64,000 nucleotides of DNA, taken from contig NZ_CP080545.1 of NCBI RefSeq assembly GCF_019550795.1, positions 2,065,501-2,129,500 of the forward strand, in the 5' to 3' direction. The position numbers and the translations under genes were made by a program. Under the pieces are notes generated by a model. The model searched no databases and was not told where the DNA came from. It saw only the letters and a list, made by a program, of their open reading frames with translations. Positions 10,175 to 19,600 of the stretch are shown piece after piece. The stretch is from Paenibacillus sp. sptzw28 (GTDB lineage: Bacteria > Bacillota > Bacilli > Paenibacillales > Paenibacillaceae). How positions within the stretch are numbered: the first letter of the stretch is position 1; every line of letters starts with the position of its first letter.

Positions 10175-12568
10175 ATGAGAGTAGAGCGTGTAGGGGTCAG
10201 GCTAAATTCCCTTTATAGAAGAAATTCTTTATTAATAAAAATCCTATCATCCTATTTAGTTATTGTTATCGTTCTATTATCCGTTTTTTCCTTTGTTTTA
10301 TTTCGTACTTACAGCAAAAAAAGTATAGAACAAGTAAGTCAAACCTCTGTAAATTTTATATCTCAATCATATTATATTGCAGATGTAATGCTCATCAATG
10401 TTTATTACTATTTTTATCATTTATTTGTCAATAGTGTGGATCGCGATCTTAATTATGGTTTATATGATAATAAATCGGATATATTCGCCGATCAGGACGT
10501 ATTGAAGAAACTAAAGCAATATGTGATGTCAAATCCGCTTATTCGCTCCATTTATATCTATAATTCAAAAGCTGACAGGGTAATATTCAGTATATCTGAG
10601 GTAGGAGAAGGGATTCAGCCTACAACTGATTTTTTTGATCAAGATATAATCAATAGACTGAGAAACACGGAAAATAACATTTCCGATGAATATTTCACAA
10701 GAAAAGTGGATTATGTAATAGATAATAAAAATATAAGCGAGAACTTCTTGACCTTGGTTTTTGCAAGCGCTTCAAATGGCGGTGAACTTGAATCGTCATT
10801 GGTCATTAATCTAAATCAAAGAATACTGCAGCAGATGGTTACCAGTGGAAGAACCGGAGATCTTAATCAGGTTTTGATCATGTATAAAGACGGTAATGTG
10901 TTATCTCATGATGACACTTCTATGATCAATAAAAATCTAGCCAATGAAAGCTTTACGAAACAAATACTGCAGTCTAACAATGAAAAAGGCAGTTTTATAA
11001 CGAAGATTAATGATAAGGAATCGCTTGTCAGTTATGTGAAAGCAAGGCATCTGGGCTTGATATTTATAGGCATTGGCGAACATAGCAAGCTATTATCGTC
11101 AGCATTTTCAATGCAAAAAACATTATTGATTTTAACCATTATTTTCATACTTGTGGGGATCATAATAGCTGCTTTTTTTACATCAAGTATATATAATCCC
11201 TTTAGAAAATTGCTTCATGATATACAACTAAGAGTTAGAAACCAGAAAAAAAAATCATCTCTTGATGTATACGATTATTTGAACCATATTTTCAATGAAC
11301 TGGCTGACGATGTTGATAAATACAGACTGGATTCAAGCATAATATTGAATAATAAGAAGAATTCATTTTTGGAGAAATTAGTGGATGGGGATATTGACGA
11401 GAAAATCTGCGACAAGGATTATATGATGGCATGCGGGGTAAGTTTTGACGAACCATTCTTTTTGACCATTGTACTTAAAATGGACTCTTTTGAAAATGTT
11501 CGATCAGGTATATGGTCGAAAGACGTGAGATTAGTTAGATTTGCTATTCTTAACATTGCAAGTGAACTCTTTAGTGAAAACCGGTTTAAGGTGGAGGGCA
11601 TTGATAACGGACAGGATTATGTAAGTATTATTTTAAATGTAAGTAATAGAAATGACGAGATTTTGAGTGAAATAATCGATAACACAAAGGAAATACAAGA
11701 TAAAGTAGACAAATATCTGAAGATTTCTGTTACTGCGGGAATAGGTGATATTGCAGAAAGAGTTGAAGCTATATGTACATCCTTCCAAAATGCACTGGCA
11801 GCTTCGAATTATCGAATTATATTCGGTAGAAAAGCAGTAATAAAATATTCTGATATAGCTGAACGAAATAATAATAATGATCTTCACGACTATCCTTATG
11901 ATATTGAGAAGAGAATTATTGAAGCTATAAAGGAACTCCATTTGAGAAAAATAGACGCAAGCCTTAATGGGTTTTTTGAAATGCTTGATTTATACAGTGC
12001 TGATAAAATTCAAATAACAGTGCTGCAGCTAGCCGTGTTACTTACAAGGACACTAAGCAATATAGCCAAGACTAGTGTTGAGAATGAAGAGTACAGCATA
12101 AAGGTGCTGGTTTCCGAGATACAAACTTGCGAAACCTTGGAGGAAATAAAAAAGTACCTCTTCTCACTGTGTTCCGAAGTCGTAGAGGCAAAAGGCAATG
12201 ATTCTAAAGAAAATGTCAAAACAATGATTGTCAATAAAATTAAAGATTATGTTGGAAAGCATTATGATGATATAAACTTATCAACGGATACAGTGGCAGA
12301 GCATGTAAGGCTGTCCCGTAATTATGTCAGGTCTATTTTTAAAGAGATGACTGGAATATCATTATCAGATTATATTACACATTGCAGGATGTCAGAAGCT
12401 CAGAGACTTCTAATTGAAACGGATTATCCTGTCAGAAGGATTGCTGAATTGGTTGGGTATCCGGAGAATAGTAAACACTTCTTTACCATATTTAAAAAAC
12501 ACTACAGCAGAACTCCGGAGAATTACAGAATGAGTATCCAAAATAATGTGAGTTCAGAAAGCGAGTGA
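10175..12568 (+). CDS. Membrane-bound Cache-AraC transcriptional regulator
   Basis: The 797-residue product starts at the ATG preceded by AGGGGGAC; an upstream in-frame ATG at 10130 has no such site. A transmembrane helix (about residues 15-38) is followed by an extracytoplasmic sensor region of Cache type (40-310) and a second helix (about 315-340). A cytoplasmic linker leads to a C-terminal AraC-type double helix-turn-helix (about 690-790; motifs LSRNYVRSIFKEMTG and IAELVGYPENSKHFF). Such one-component regulators sense an extracellular or binding-protein-presented sugar and activate an adjacent importer. That matches its place directly upstream of the permease-permease-lipoprotein genes 12916-16492. 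The gene is clearly A+T-richer than the flanking lyase genes, which may indicate separate ancestry. It ends in a terminator at 12641. Confidence 0.88.
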   Translation: MRVERVGVRLNSLYRRNSLLIKILSSYLVIVIVLLSVFSFVLFRTYSKKSIEQVSQTSVNFISQSYYIADVMLINVYYYFYHLFVNSVDRDLNYGLYDNKSDIFADQDVLKKLKQYVMSNPLIRSIYIYNSKADRVIFSISEVGEGIQPTTDFFDQDIINRLRNTENNISDEYFTRKVDYVIDNKNISENFLTLVFASASNGGELESSLVINLNQRILQQMVTSGRTGDLNQVLIMYKDGNVLSHDDTSMINKNLANESFTKQILQSNNEKGSFITKINDKESLVSYVKARHLGLIFIGIGEHSKLLSSAFSMQKTLLILTIIFILVGIIIAAFFTSSIYNPFRKLLHDIQLRVRNQKKKSSLDVYDYLNHIFNELADDVDKYRLDSSIILNNKKNSFLEKLVDGDIDEKICDKDYMMACGVSFDEPFFLTIVLKMDSFENVRSGIWSKDVRLVRFAILNIASELFSENRFKVEGIDNGQDYVSIILNVSNRNDEILSEIIDNTKEIQDKVDKYLKISVTAGIGDIAERVEAICTSFQNALAASNYRIIFGRKAVIKYSDIAERNNNNDLHDYPYDIEKRIIEAIKELHLRKIDASLNGFFEMLDLYSADKIQITVLQLAVLLTRTLSNIAKTSVENEEYSIKVLVSEIQTCETLEEIKKYLFSLCSEVVEAKGNDSKENVKTMIVNKIKDYVGKHYDDINLSTDTVAEHVRLSRNYVRSIFKEMTGISLSDYITHCRMSEAQRLLIETDYPVRRIAELVGYPENSKHFFTIFKKHYSRTPENYRMSIQNNVSSESE

Positions 12569-12640
12569 CGGACACGGGCCGACGGCTCCAATAAGGCGAA
12601 AAAACCAAAAAAGCGATCTCGACGGAAACCGTTGAGAGCT

Positions 12641-12678
12641 GCCGCTCAGTTACCCTGTCGGGAAACGGGCGGCTTTTT
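12641..12678 (+). terminator. Rho-independent terminator
   Basis: GCCGCTC pairs with GGGCGGC around an inner GTT/AAC and CCC/GGG stem, then TTTTT. A second hairpin (CTCGACGG / CCGTTGAG) sits just upstream at about 12618-12636. The terminator separates the regulator gene from the importer operon. Confidence 0.75.
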
Positions 12679-12713
12679 CTTGCCAAGATTGGCGGTGATA
12701 AGCAACATGTTGA

Positions 12714-12772
12714 GTTCAAAAAACATCAGGAGCCTTTGCAGTGATATTTTGAACCTGTTCAAAAACCATCAG
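12714..12772 (+). promoter_or_regulatory. Candidate operator for the importer operon
   Basis: Two 16-base direct repeats, GTTCAAAAAACATCAG (12714-12729) and GTTCAAAAACCATCAG (12757-12772), differ at one base and start 43 bases apart, about four helical turns. The second overlaps a perfect inverted repeat TTTTGAAC-CT-GTTCAAAA (12747-12764). The site lies about 150 bases before the first permease gene, where an AraC-type activator would bind. Binding by the regulator encoded upstream is inference. Confidence 0.5.
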
Positions 12773-12915
12773 ATCGGCAATTTGGCAAAACGAGAACTTG
12801 AACACTCATAAACTTGGTATTAATGTCAAAAGGGGAAAGCCTTTAATCGTTTTCCGGGGGATTCAAAACCAATTTGGGAAGAGAGGCTATCTAACTATAA
12901 AGGAGCATGATAAAT

Positions 12916-13896
12916 GTGAATGTAGCTTTGAGCAATAATAAGGCAGACAGCGTAGTCATTAAAAAGAATAAAAAGACCTTCCTATCAGATGTGAAGCAAA
13001 ATTTCTATTTGTACTTATTGGTTTTACCGGGTATTTTATATTTTGTGATTTTCAAGTACCTGCCGATGGTGGGAATAATCGTAGCTTTTCAAGACTTTAA
13101 TACGAGCAAAGGACTTTTTGGAAGTGAATTTGTCGGTCTGAAAAATTTTGAGTATTTCTTCACTTCAAAGGATTGGCTGATTGTAACCTGGAACACGCTG
13201 TATTTAAATATATTGTTTCTTTTTACCGGATTGTTTTTTTCGATCCTGATTGCCATTGTTCTATCGGAAATCAGCTCCAAGTATTTCAAGAAAGTGACAC
13301 AATCGGTTGCCATTCTGCCGAATTTTATTTCCTGGACATTAGTTTCGATGTTTGTTTTTGCATTACTGTCGACGGATGTCGGATTTATTAATTCCGTTTT
13401 AAAAACGCTTGGTTTTATTCAAGAAGGACAGGAAATCAATTTCTATTCCAATCCGAATTTATGGGTCGGAATACTGGTTGTTTTAAAAATATGGAAAACC
13501 GCAGGTTTCGGTTCCGTTATCTATCTGGCTGCTATAGCAGGCATTGACCAGGAAATCTATGAAGCTGCCAAAATCGACGGAGCCAGCCGTATGCAGTGTA
13601 TTACAAAGATTACCTTGCCGCAGCTTAGAACAACAGCAGTGCTGTTGACTTTATTTGGCATCGGAGGCATCTTCCACGGGGATCTGGGAATGATTTATGC
13701 GATTGTAGGCGACAACCCTTATTTGTATGACACGACCGATGTCATTGATACTTATGTATTCAGAATGCTTAGACAAATGAATGACATCAGCATGTCTACT
13801 GCGATCGGACTTTATCAATCGGTTGTAGGCTTTGTCATCGTATACATTACGAATTATTTTGCCAAGAAATATGATTCGGATTCAGCCATTTTTTAA
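12916..13896 (+). CDS. Sugar ABC transporter permease, LplB/UgpA type
   Basis: The product (about 326 residues) is an inner-membrane permease with six predicted hydrophobic segments. The cytoplasmic EAA loop reads EAAKIDGASRMQCITKITLP, where the shared ATPase docks. Start choice: AAAGGAG at 12899-12905 is ten bases from GTG 12916 but only one base from the in-frame ATG 12907, so GTG is preferred. It is the first gene of a three-gene operon with a second permease 16 bases downstream and a lipoprotein. No ATP-binding protein is encoded nearby. In this importer type a common MsmX/UgpC-like ATPase encoded elsewhere usually serves. The likely cargo is oligosaccharides made by the lyases. Confidence 0.88.
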   Translation: MNVALSNNKADSVVIKKNKKTFLSDVKQNFYLYLLVLPGILYFVIFKYLPMVGIIVAFQDFNTSKGLFGSEFVGLKNFEYFFTSKDWLIVTWNTLYLNILFLFTGLFFSILIAIVLSEISSKYFKKVTQSVAILPNFISWTLVSMFVFALLSTDVGFINSVLKTLGFIQEGQEINFYSNPNLWVGILVVLKIWKTAGFGSVIYLAAIAGIDQEIYEAAKIDGASRMQCITKITLPQLRTTAVLLTLFGIGGIFHGDLGMIYAIVGDNPYLYDTTDVIDTYVFRMLRQMNDISMSTAIGLYQSVVGFVIVYITNYFAKKYDSDSAIF

Positions 13897-13912
13897 AGGA
13901 AGGAGATAAAAA

Positions 13913-14794
13913 ATGAAAAGCAGCTTGGAGAATAAGGTATTAGATCTATTTTCTTATCTTTTCATGGCCATATTTTCAATATTTTGCATTGTGCCTTTTA
14001 TCCTTATTATATCAAGCTCCCTATCGGATGAAAAAGCTGTACAAGAGACCGGCTTTGTTCTTTTTCCAAAAGAATTCTCGCTGTTTGCTTACAAGGTCAT
14101 ATTTCAGGATAACGCAATATTCAGCGCTTACAAGACAACGATCATTTTCACGGTTTTAGGTACGATTCTTTGTCTTATCATTACCAGTGCTATGGCTTAT
14201 GCCATTTCCGTGAAGACGTTTACTCACAGAAACAAGATTGCTTTTTTCGTCTATTTTACGATGCTGTTTAACGGAGGGCTGATACCTTCCTATCTTCTCA
14301 TCGCTAAATATTTAGGTTTAAGAGACAATATTCTGGTTTATATCCTGCCGGTGTTGATTAATCCGTTTAATATGTTTCTGTTAAGAAACTTCTTCAAGCA
14401 AATACCGGATTCGCTGGCCGAGTCTGCCAAAATAGATGGAGCTAATGACATCTATATTTTATTTAAAATCATCCTTCCGTTGGCAAAGCCTGCAATGGCA
14501 ACGATCGGATTGTTTTATGGACTCGGTTTCTGGAACGAATGGTTTACAACCATCCTTTTTATTAGCGATAAAGACCTGTATTCTTTGCAATATTTGATCA
14601 TGAAGGTATTGAGAGAAGTGGATTTTGCAAATCAAATGAATCAAATGCAAGAAGTTGCAGTTCAATATGTCGTTCCAACCAATACGGCGAAAATGGCTAC
14701 TGCCGTAGTCACTGTAGGTCCCATTATTTTTGTTTATCCGTTTCTGCAAAAGTACTTTGTTAAGGGATTGGTTGTTGGAGCTGTTAAGGGCTGA
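13913..14794 (+). CDS. Sugar ABC transporter permease, LplC/YtcP type
   Basis: This 293-residue membrane protein is the second permease of the importer. It has six hydrophobic segments, the EAA loop ESAKIDGANDIYILFKIILP around residues 170-190, and the C-terminal ending KYFVKGLVVGAVKG typical of this subfamily. The start ATG follows AAGGAAGGAG. It is co-transcribed with the preceding permease (16-base gap) and followed after 54 bases by the lipoprotein gene. Confidence 0.9.
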   Translation: MKSSLENKVLDLFSYLFMAIFSIFCIVPFILIISSSLSDEKAVQETGFVLFPKEFSLFAYKVIFQDNAIFSAYKTTIIFTVLGTILCLIITSAMAYAISVKTFTHRNKIAFFVYFTMLFNGGLIPSYLLIAKYLGLRDNILVYILPVLINPFNMFLLRNFFKQIPDSLAESAKIDGANDIYILFKIILPLAKPAMATIGLFYGLGFWNEWFTTILFISDKDLYSLQYLIMKVLREVDFANQMNQMQEVAVQYVVPTNTAKMATAVVTVGPIIFVYPFLQKYFVKGLVVGAVKG

Positions 14795-14810
14795 ACCCGC
14801 AAAAGCGGTT
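14794..14810 (+). other. Small hairpin between permease and lipoprotein genes
   Basis: AACCCGC and GCGGTTT can pair around AAAA with one bulged base, directly after the permease stop codon. No T-tract follows. Such intercistronic hairpins often raise expression of the binding protein relative to the permeases; here that is inference from position. A comparable hairpin occupies the same slot in the third importer (63894-63923). Confidence 0.3.
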
Positions 14811-14848
14811 TAGTACATATTATTAAATAATAAAAGGGAGGAAGAAGC

Positions 14849-16492
14849 ATGAACAAAAAGTTTTTTGTAATGCTGCTTGCTGTAATGATGCTTGCTACTT
14901 TATTCGTTGGATGCAGCAGCAAGGAACCAAACAAGCCGGATGAAAGCACTGCGCCTAACAGCAATGCACCTGCCAGCAATGCGACAGAAGGTACCGAATC
15001 CTCAAAAAAGAAGGATCCGGTTACGCTCAATATTCGTTTCTTCGGGTCTGAAAACGCGCATTATCGCGCTGTCGATCCCGCCATTAAGGAGTTTGAGAAA
15101 CGGACGAAGGATACGCTTAATACGACCTTGAATGTGCAATGGACACCGCCTGCCGACTATGGAACCATGCATCAATTATGGATGACATCGGGAGAAGACA
15201 TCGACCTCTTTATCCCGTGGGAAAAGGATAAATTCGCTAGAGAAGGCGTGTTGGCGGATTTAAGCGAATATTTTAACAACCCTAAATATCCCGGACTTCA
15301 GAAGGCCTTCGCAGAAGAGTATATCAATGATAATAAGCTCTATGGCAAAACTTATGTCATTCCGATTACAAACGCTTTCATGGATATGGAAGGTGTATGG
15401 TACAGAAAAGATTTGTTAAAGAAGTATGGAATGAAGGATATCAGCAGTTATGATGATTTGTATAACTTCCTTGAAAAAGTAAAAGAAAACGAAAAAGACA
15501 TGATCCCGTTTGGAAACTATGGAAATACTGCTTTCTTCAAACTATTTACCGATATCAATGCACAACAGCTGGAGGGTAAAGTATTTCCATTTACCGGCGC
15601 CGGAAATCCGAAGAGAAATTTCGTTTACGCTCAAATAGCCGAGGATGGGAAATCCGTTGCGGGTGTGGCGGCTTATGGCGATCCGGCATCCGAATGGGCT
15701 AACTTTAATCCCAAATACGGTCTGGATTATCTTATGAACCAGTTTAATCAAGCGAAGCGGTTTAACAAATTTATCCCGGCAGATACCCTGACGAATACGA
15801 CTGGGACAGGAAAGCCTGCCGCTGCCGGATACGCAACATTAAATGGTTTCAAGGGAGCTGAAGCTGGTGCAAAGGCACAAGATCCGAATGCGGAGATCGG
15901 TTTCTGGCCTATTTTCAAGAACAATCAGGAAATGGCGCCTGGAACGCAATCTACAGATGGAAAGGCGTGGAATTTCATTGCTATACCTGCTTCTTCTAAG
16001 AAAATTGACAGAACAATGGAGTTCCTGGATTGGGTTTTCTCCAGTCAGGAGAACAATGACTTATTCACTTACGGTATCGAAGGTACAAACTGGGAGGCTG
16101 TAGGAAGTAATCAGTGGAAGATTCCGGATGGAGTCGATCCGGTTAAAAATTACGTTTTTCCCGGTTACCAGTTGACTTGGAATCCGACAATGTATCGAAT
16201 TCCTGCCGAGTTACCGGAGCAGGTTCAACAATATTACGAATATCAATTTAAGCCGGAAACATATAAGAAACATGTATTGGCAGGATTTACATTTGATCAA
16301 GAGCCTGTAAAAAATGAAATTGCCAAATGCAACACTGTTATGGATAAGTATCTTCCATTATTGCTGTCCGGTTTCGGCGATGTTAATGATAATTTGTCGA
16401 AGATGAATGTGGATTTGAAGGCTTCAGGTGTAGAAAAAATTAAAGTGGAATTGAAGAATCAAATAAACGCCTTCCTCGCTCAGAAGAAGTAA
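14849..16492 (+). CDS. Sugar-binding lipoprotein of the first importer (LipO-like)
   Basis: This 547-residue family-1-type extracellular solute-binding protein begins with a lipoprotein signal ending in the lipobox LFVG/C (Cys 25), then a Ser/Asn/Pro-rich linker to about residue 60. The length and the motif MDMEGVWYRKDLLKKYG fit the large LipO-like binding proteins found with LplB/LplC permeases. It would capture an oligosaccharide at the membrane surface and hand it to the permeases at 12916 and 13913. The start follows GGGAGG. A terminator at 16541 ends the operon. Confidence 0.9.
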   Translation: MNKKFFVMLLAVMMLATLFVGCSSKEPNKPDESTAPNSNAPASNATEGTESSKKKDPVTLNIRFFGSENAHYRAVDPAIKEFEKRTKDTLNTTLNVQWTPPADYGTMHQLWMTSGEDIDLFIPWEKDKFAREGVLADLSEYFNNPKYPGLQKAFAEEYINDNKLYGKTYVIPITNAFMDMEGVWYRKDLLKKYGMKDISSYDDLYNFLEKVKENEKDMIPFGNYGNTAFFKLFTDINAQQLEGKVFPFTGAGNPKRNFVYAQIAEDGKSVAGVAAYGDPASEWANFNPKYGLDYLMNQFNQAKRFNKFIPADTLTNTTGTGKPAAAGYATLNGFKGAEAGAKAQDPNAEIGFWPIFKNNQEMAPGTQSTDGKAWNFIAIPASSKKIDRTMEFLDWVFSSQENNDLFTYGIEGTNWEAVGSNQWKIPDGVDPVKNYVFPGYQLTWNPTMYRIPAELPEQVQQYYEYQFKPETYKKHVLAGFTFDQEPVKNEIAKCNTVMDKYLPLLLSGFGDVNDNLSKMNVDLKASGVEKIKVELKNQINAFLAQKK

Positions 16493-16540
16493 AGTTATCT
16501 GAATATACATCGCAGTGAAGAATGTATTTGTAAGTAAAAT

Positions 16541-16586
16541 AGGGACATCTATAGATTTAGTTAACTCAAATCTTTGGTGTTCCTAT
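16541..16586 (+). terminator. Terminator of the first importer operon
   Basis: A long stem pairs AGGGACATC with GGTGTTCCT (two G-U pairs). It contains the perfect inner stem AGATTT / AAATCT around AGTTAACTC. It is followed by ATTTATAAATT and lies 49 bases after the lipoprotein stop codon. Confidence 0.65.
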
Positions 16587-16612
16587 TTATAAATTAGGGA
16601 AGAGGGAAAGTA

Positions 16613-16687
16613 ATGAAAACGAAATTCAAACAGGTCGATCGTTTTGCCCGCAAGGGGCTCAATCTTGAAAGGAGGTCTTTGAAATGA
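16613..16687 (+). CDS. 24-codon leader ORF overlapping the PL38-like gene start
   Basis: The ATG is preceded by AGAGGGAAAG. The frame encodes 24 residues (MKTKFKQVDRF...LERRSLK), rich in Lys and Arg, and ends with a TGA that overlaps the ATG of the next gene as ATGA (16684-16687). The ribosome site of the downstream enzyme (GGAGGT) lies inside this small frame. The arrangement suits translational coupling or a leader peptide that controls expression of the secreted enzyme. It could also be a chance frame; no homologue was recognised. Confidence 0.4.
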   Translation: MKTKFKQVDRFARKGLNLERRSLK

Positions 16688-19600
16688 AAGGGCTTCTGCC
16701 AAAATGCAAACGCTCTCTTTCTATCTTATTATCTCTGCTATTTTTAGGCGGCGCCATACCGGTTAGCAATATAACCGTAAAGGCTGCCGAAGCTCCAAAC
16801 ATTGCACCCTATGCTCCTTATGTTTCCACTGTGCCGACGCCGCAAAATAGCGCAGTCATCAATCCGAACTATGACCGAAGCTATGACAACTATGAGGTCA
16901 AAGGTCCGACAGGACTCGTCCATCCGGGTGTTCTGCAATCGAGGGCGGATCTGAACACCATGAGGGACATGGTTTGGCAGGGAAAAGAGCCTTGGGCATC
17001 TGCATTCGATTTATTCAGAAGGTCTCCCGAATCTTCGAAAAATGTAGCGATCTACGGGAACGGAGGAACGCAAAAGGAATTCACCTATTCCCAAATCTCC
17101 GACAGCAACGGGGACAAGCAATTGCGCCAGGATGCCACGACAGCCTATCAACAAGCGCTCATGTGGTACATCACGGGGGATGAGGATTATCTGAACAATG
17201 CCAAAAAGGTATTGGACGCGTGGGGCAATGGTCTCAAGCAATTTTTCGATACGACGGAGCCGGCCAATTGGGATACGGTTGCACAGGTGTGGGGGGCATC
17301 CAGCGTTCTCAGCTCCGGTGTTGCAGGACAGAAGATGGCTGCCGCGGCAGAAATTCTTCTTTATACGCCAAGCTCCGGGTGGTGCCGGGACGCCCAAGGC
17401 ACTATCGATTATGAAAAAAAGAAGGTCTTCGATCATTTCTTAAGACTCATCTGGCAGGAATCGAACAAGTGGTACGGATTTTTTAATCAAGCGGCCGTAG
17501 GGAACATGGGGTATATGTCCATTTCCATCTTCCTGGACGATATTAACGGTTATAACGAAGCGGTGGAGCGGTTTGCCTACAATAAAAAAGCGGTAGACGA
17601 GGCAAATAAAACCGGAGCAAACAGCATCAATTTTTCGGTTGCCGCGATGGTATTGGATAATGGACAGATCGTCGAGATGGGACGCGACCAGCCTCATTCG
17701 GGCGGTGACGTGGCGGCGCTCGGCGCAGCGGCCCGAACCATCAATGTCCAGGGGACGAAGCTTGATCCTGCAACCGGGGTGCCGGTTGCCGAGGGCGGGG
17801 TAGACCCCTATGAGTTCCAGAATCAAAAGCTGCTAAAGGCCTTATCTTATTATACGAAATACAATGCTGGCTACGATGTGGATTATATTCCCAATGTCAA
17901 CGGCTTGGGGCAAAAGACCGAATGGTCCGCCGTCAGTTCGGGGGGACGGGGAAGCGGAACGGATATCGCTTCCATCTACAATCATTATAAATATGAGAAA
18001 GGATATTCCGGCGGTATTTACGACGAATTGTACAAATATCCCGAGCTCATGATGGACAATCCTGAAGGCCAGTCCATCGATATGCCGGGTTTTGGCCAGC
18101 TGCTCTTTACCCCTGCGAACGGCGCCATGGATACGGAGCCGAAGGGCCCGCCGCAGCCTTTGCAGGAAACGGGAAATTTATATGGTCTGTATAACCGGTA
18201 CCCGGCTGTACCTTTTTCGTTCAACAACGCCATTTGGTTTAAGAACGGCTTTGTAAAACCTGGGATCGCCAGTTATCTGGACGAAAACGGTTTTGTCCAA
18301 TACAAAGCCGAAGGGACGATGAACGGCAACTGGTTCGGCTACGAAAACTTCGATTTCGGCTTGGTTCCCGCAGATACGCTCGCGTTCACCTATGGCTTGA
18401 ACTCGACGGCCGGGTCGACCATCACCATGTACGTTACCGAGCCTGACGTGAAGCTGACCGACGAGACCATGGCCCAAACAACGCCGACAGCCATCTTTCA
18501 GGTCCCCCATACAGGCTGGTGGTCCGTACCGTACACCTATGTTCAGAAATTCGATAACATCGGCGATACACTGAAAGGCAAGAAAAATCTATATTTCAAA
18601 ACCACGGGTTCCAACAACGTTTATAATTTCGCCGCCGAAACGCGCTGGTTTCAATTTTCGGGCGGTTTTGCCAAAACCGATAACAAGGCGATTGAAGCCC
18701 CTTATACGAGCAGTACAGGTTATATGAAAAACGAGGCGGCGAAAAACGTTACCTTGACAGACGGCGGTTATATCGGATATCGCAATATGAATTTTGACAG
18801 CGGAACCATGCAGATGCAGTTGAATCACATAGCCGCAGGAAGCGGCATGCTTGAAATGAGGCTTGGAGGCCCGCAGGGCCAGCTCGTCAAGACGTATCCG
18901 ATTGAGGATACGACAGGCAGCACGGTGACCGCCGCGTTCGACCATCAGAATGATGAGATTATTTACGGCAATAACGGAGGCAATAACGATTTTTATTTGG
19001 TCTACAGAGGGACCGGCTCTCTGACCTTTAACAGCTTTAAATACGTAACGCCATCCTCTTCCGGATCGGTTCAGTCGACAAAGAGGCAGGGTGGAAGCTA
19101 TCTGTCCGATCTGTACGGCAATGCCGAGAAGGTCGGGGATAATGTCGTATTACAAGGAGACAGCTCCGCAGTCACCTATCGTAATGTCGATATGGGGTCC
19201 AAAGGTGATGACCGGCGCTTTATGGTTGTGCGGGTGAAGAGCAACGAGCCTGTTGTCATGAAAGCCATCGATCTTGGCAATGGAAATGCGGCCGCCAATA
19301 CCGTAGCTGAATTTGCTGTTCCGAATACGAACGGCGAGTTCGTAACAATCGCATACGATTTGGCGAAATCGGGTTATGCTGCGCGAGAAGGCGCGATTTT
19401 TATCAGGCTGCAAGCAACCGGCGGAACTGCCGATGGTAACGTGGAAATCGATTACTTCAGTTTTGACAATGCCGATATCCCGTTTGTCGAACTGCTGCAA
19501 GCTGTATCCATCGTGTCCGATCATCCGGGAAATCCCTCCATCGCAACGCTGGGAGATACCGTGACCTTATCGTTTACGGCCAGCGAACCGATCGATAATG

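Noticed and set aside
9952..10218. 88-codon frame between the GH28-like gene and the Cache-AraC regulator
   Set aside because: No ribosome site, no recognisable motif, and it overlaps the regulator start in another frame. The 220-base gap shows no other feature.
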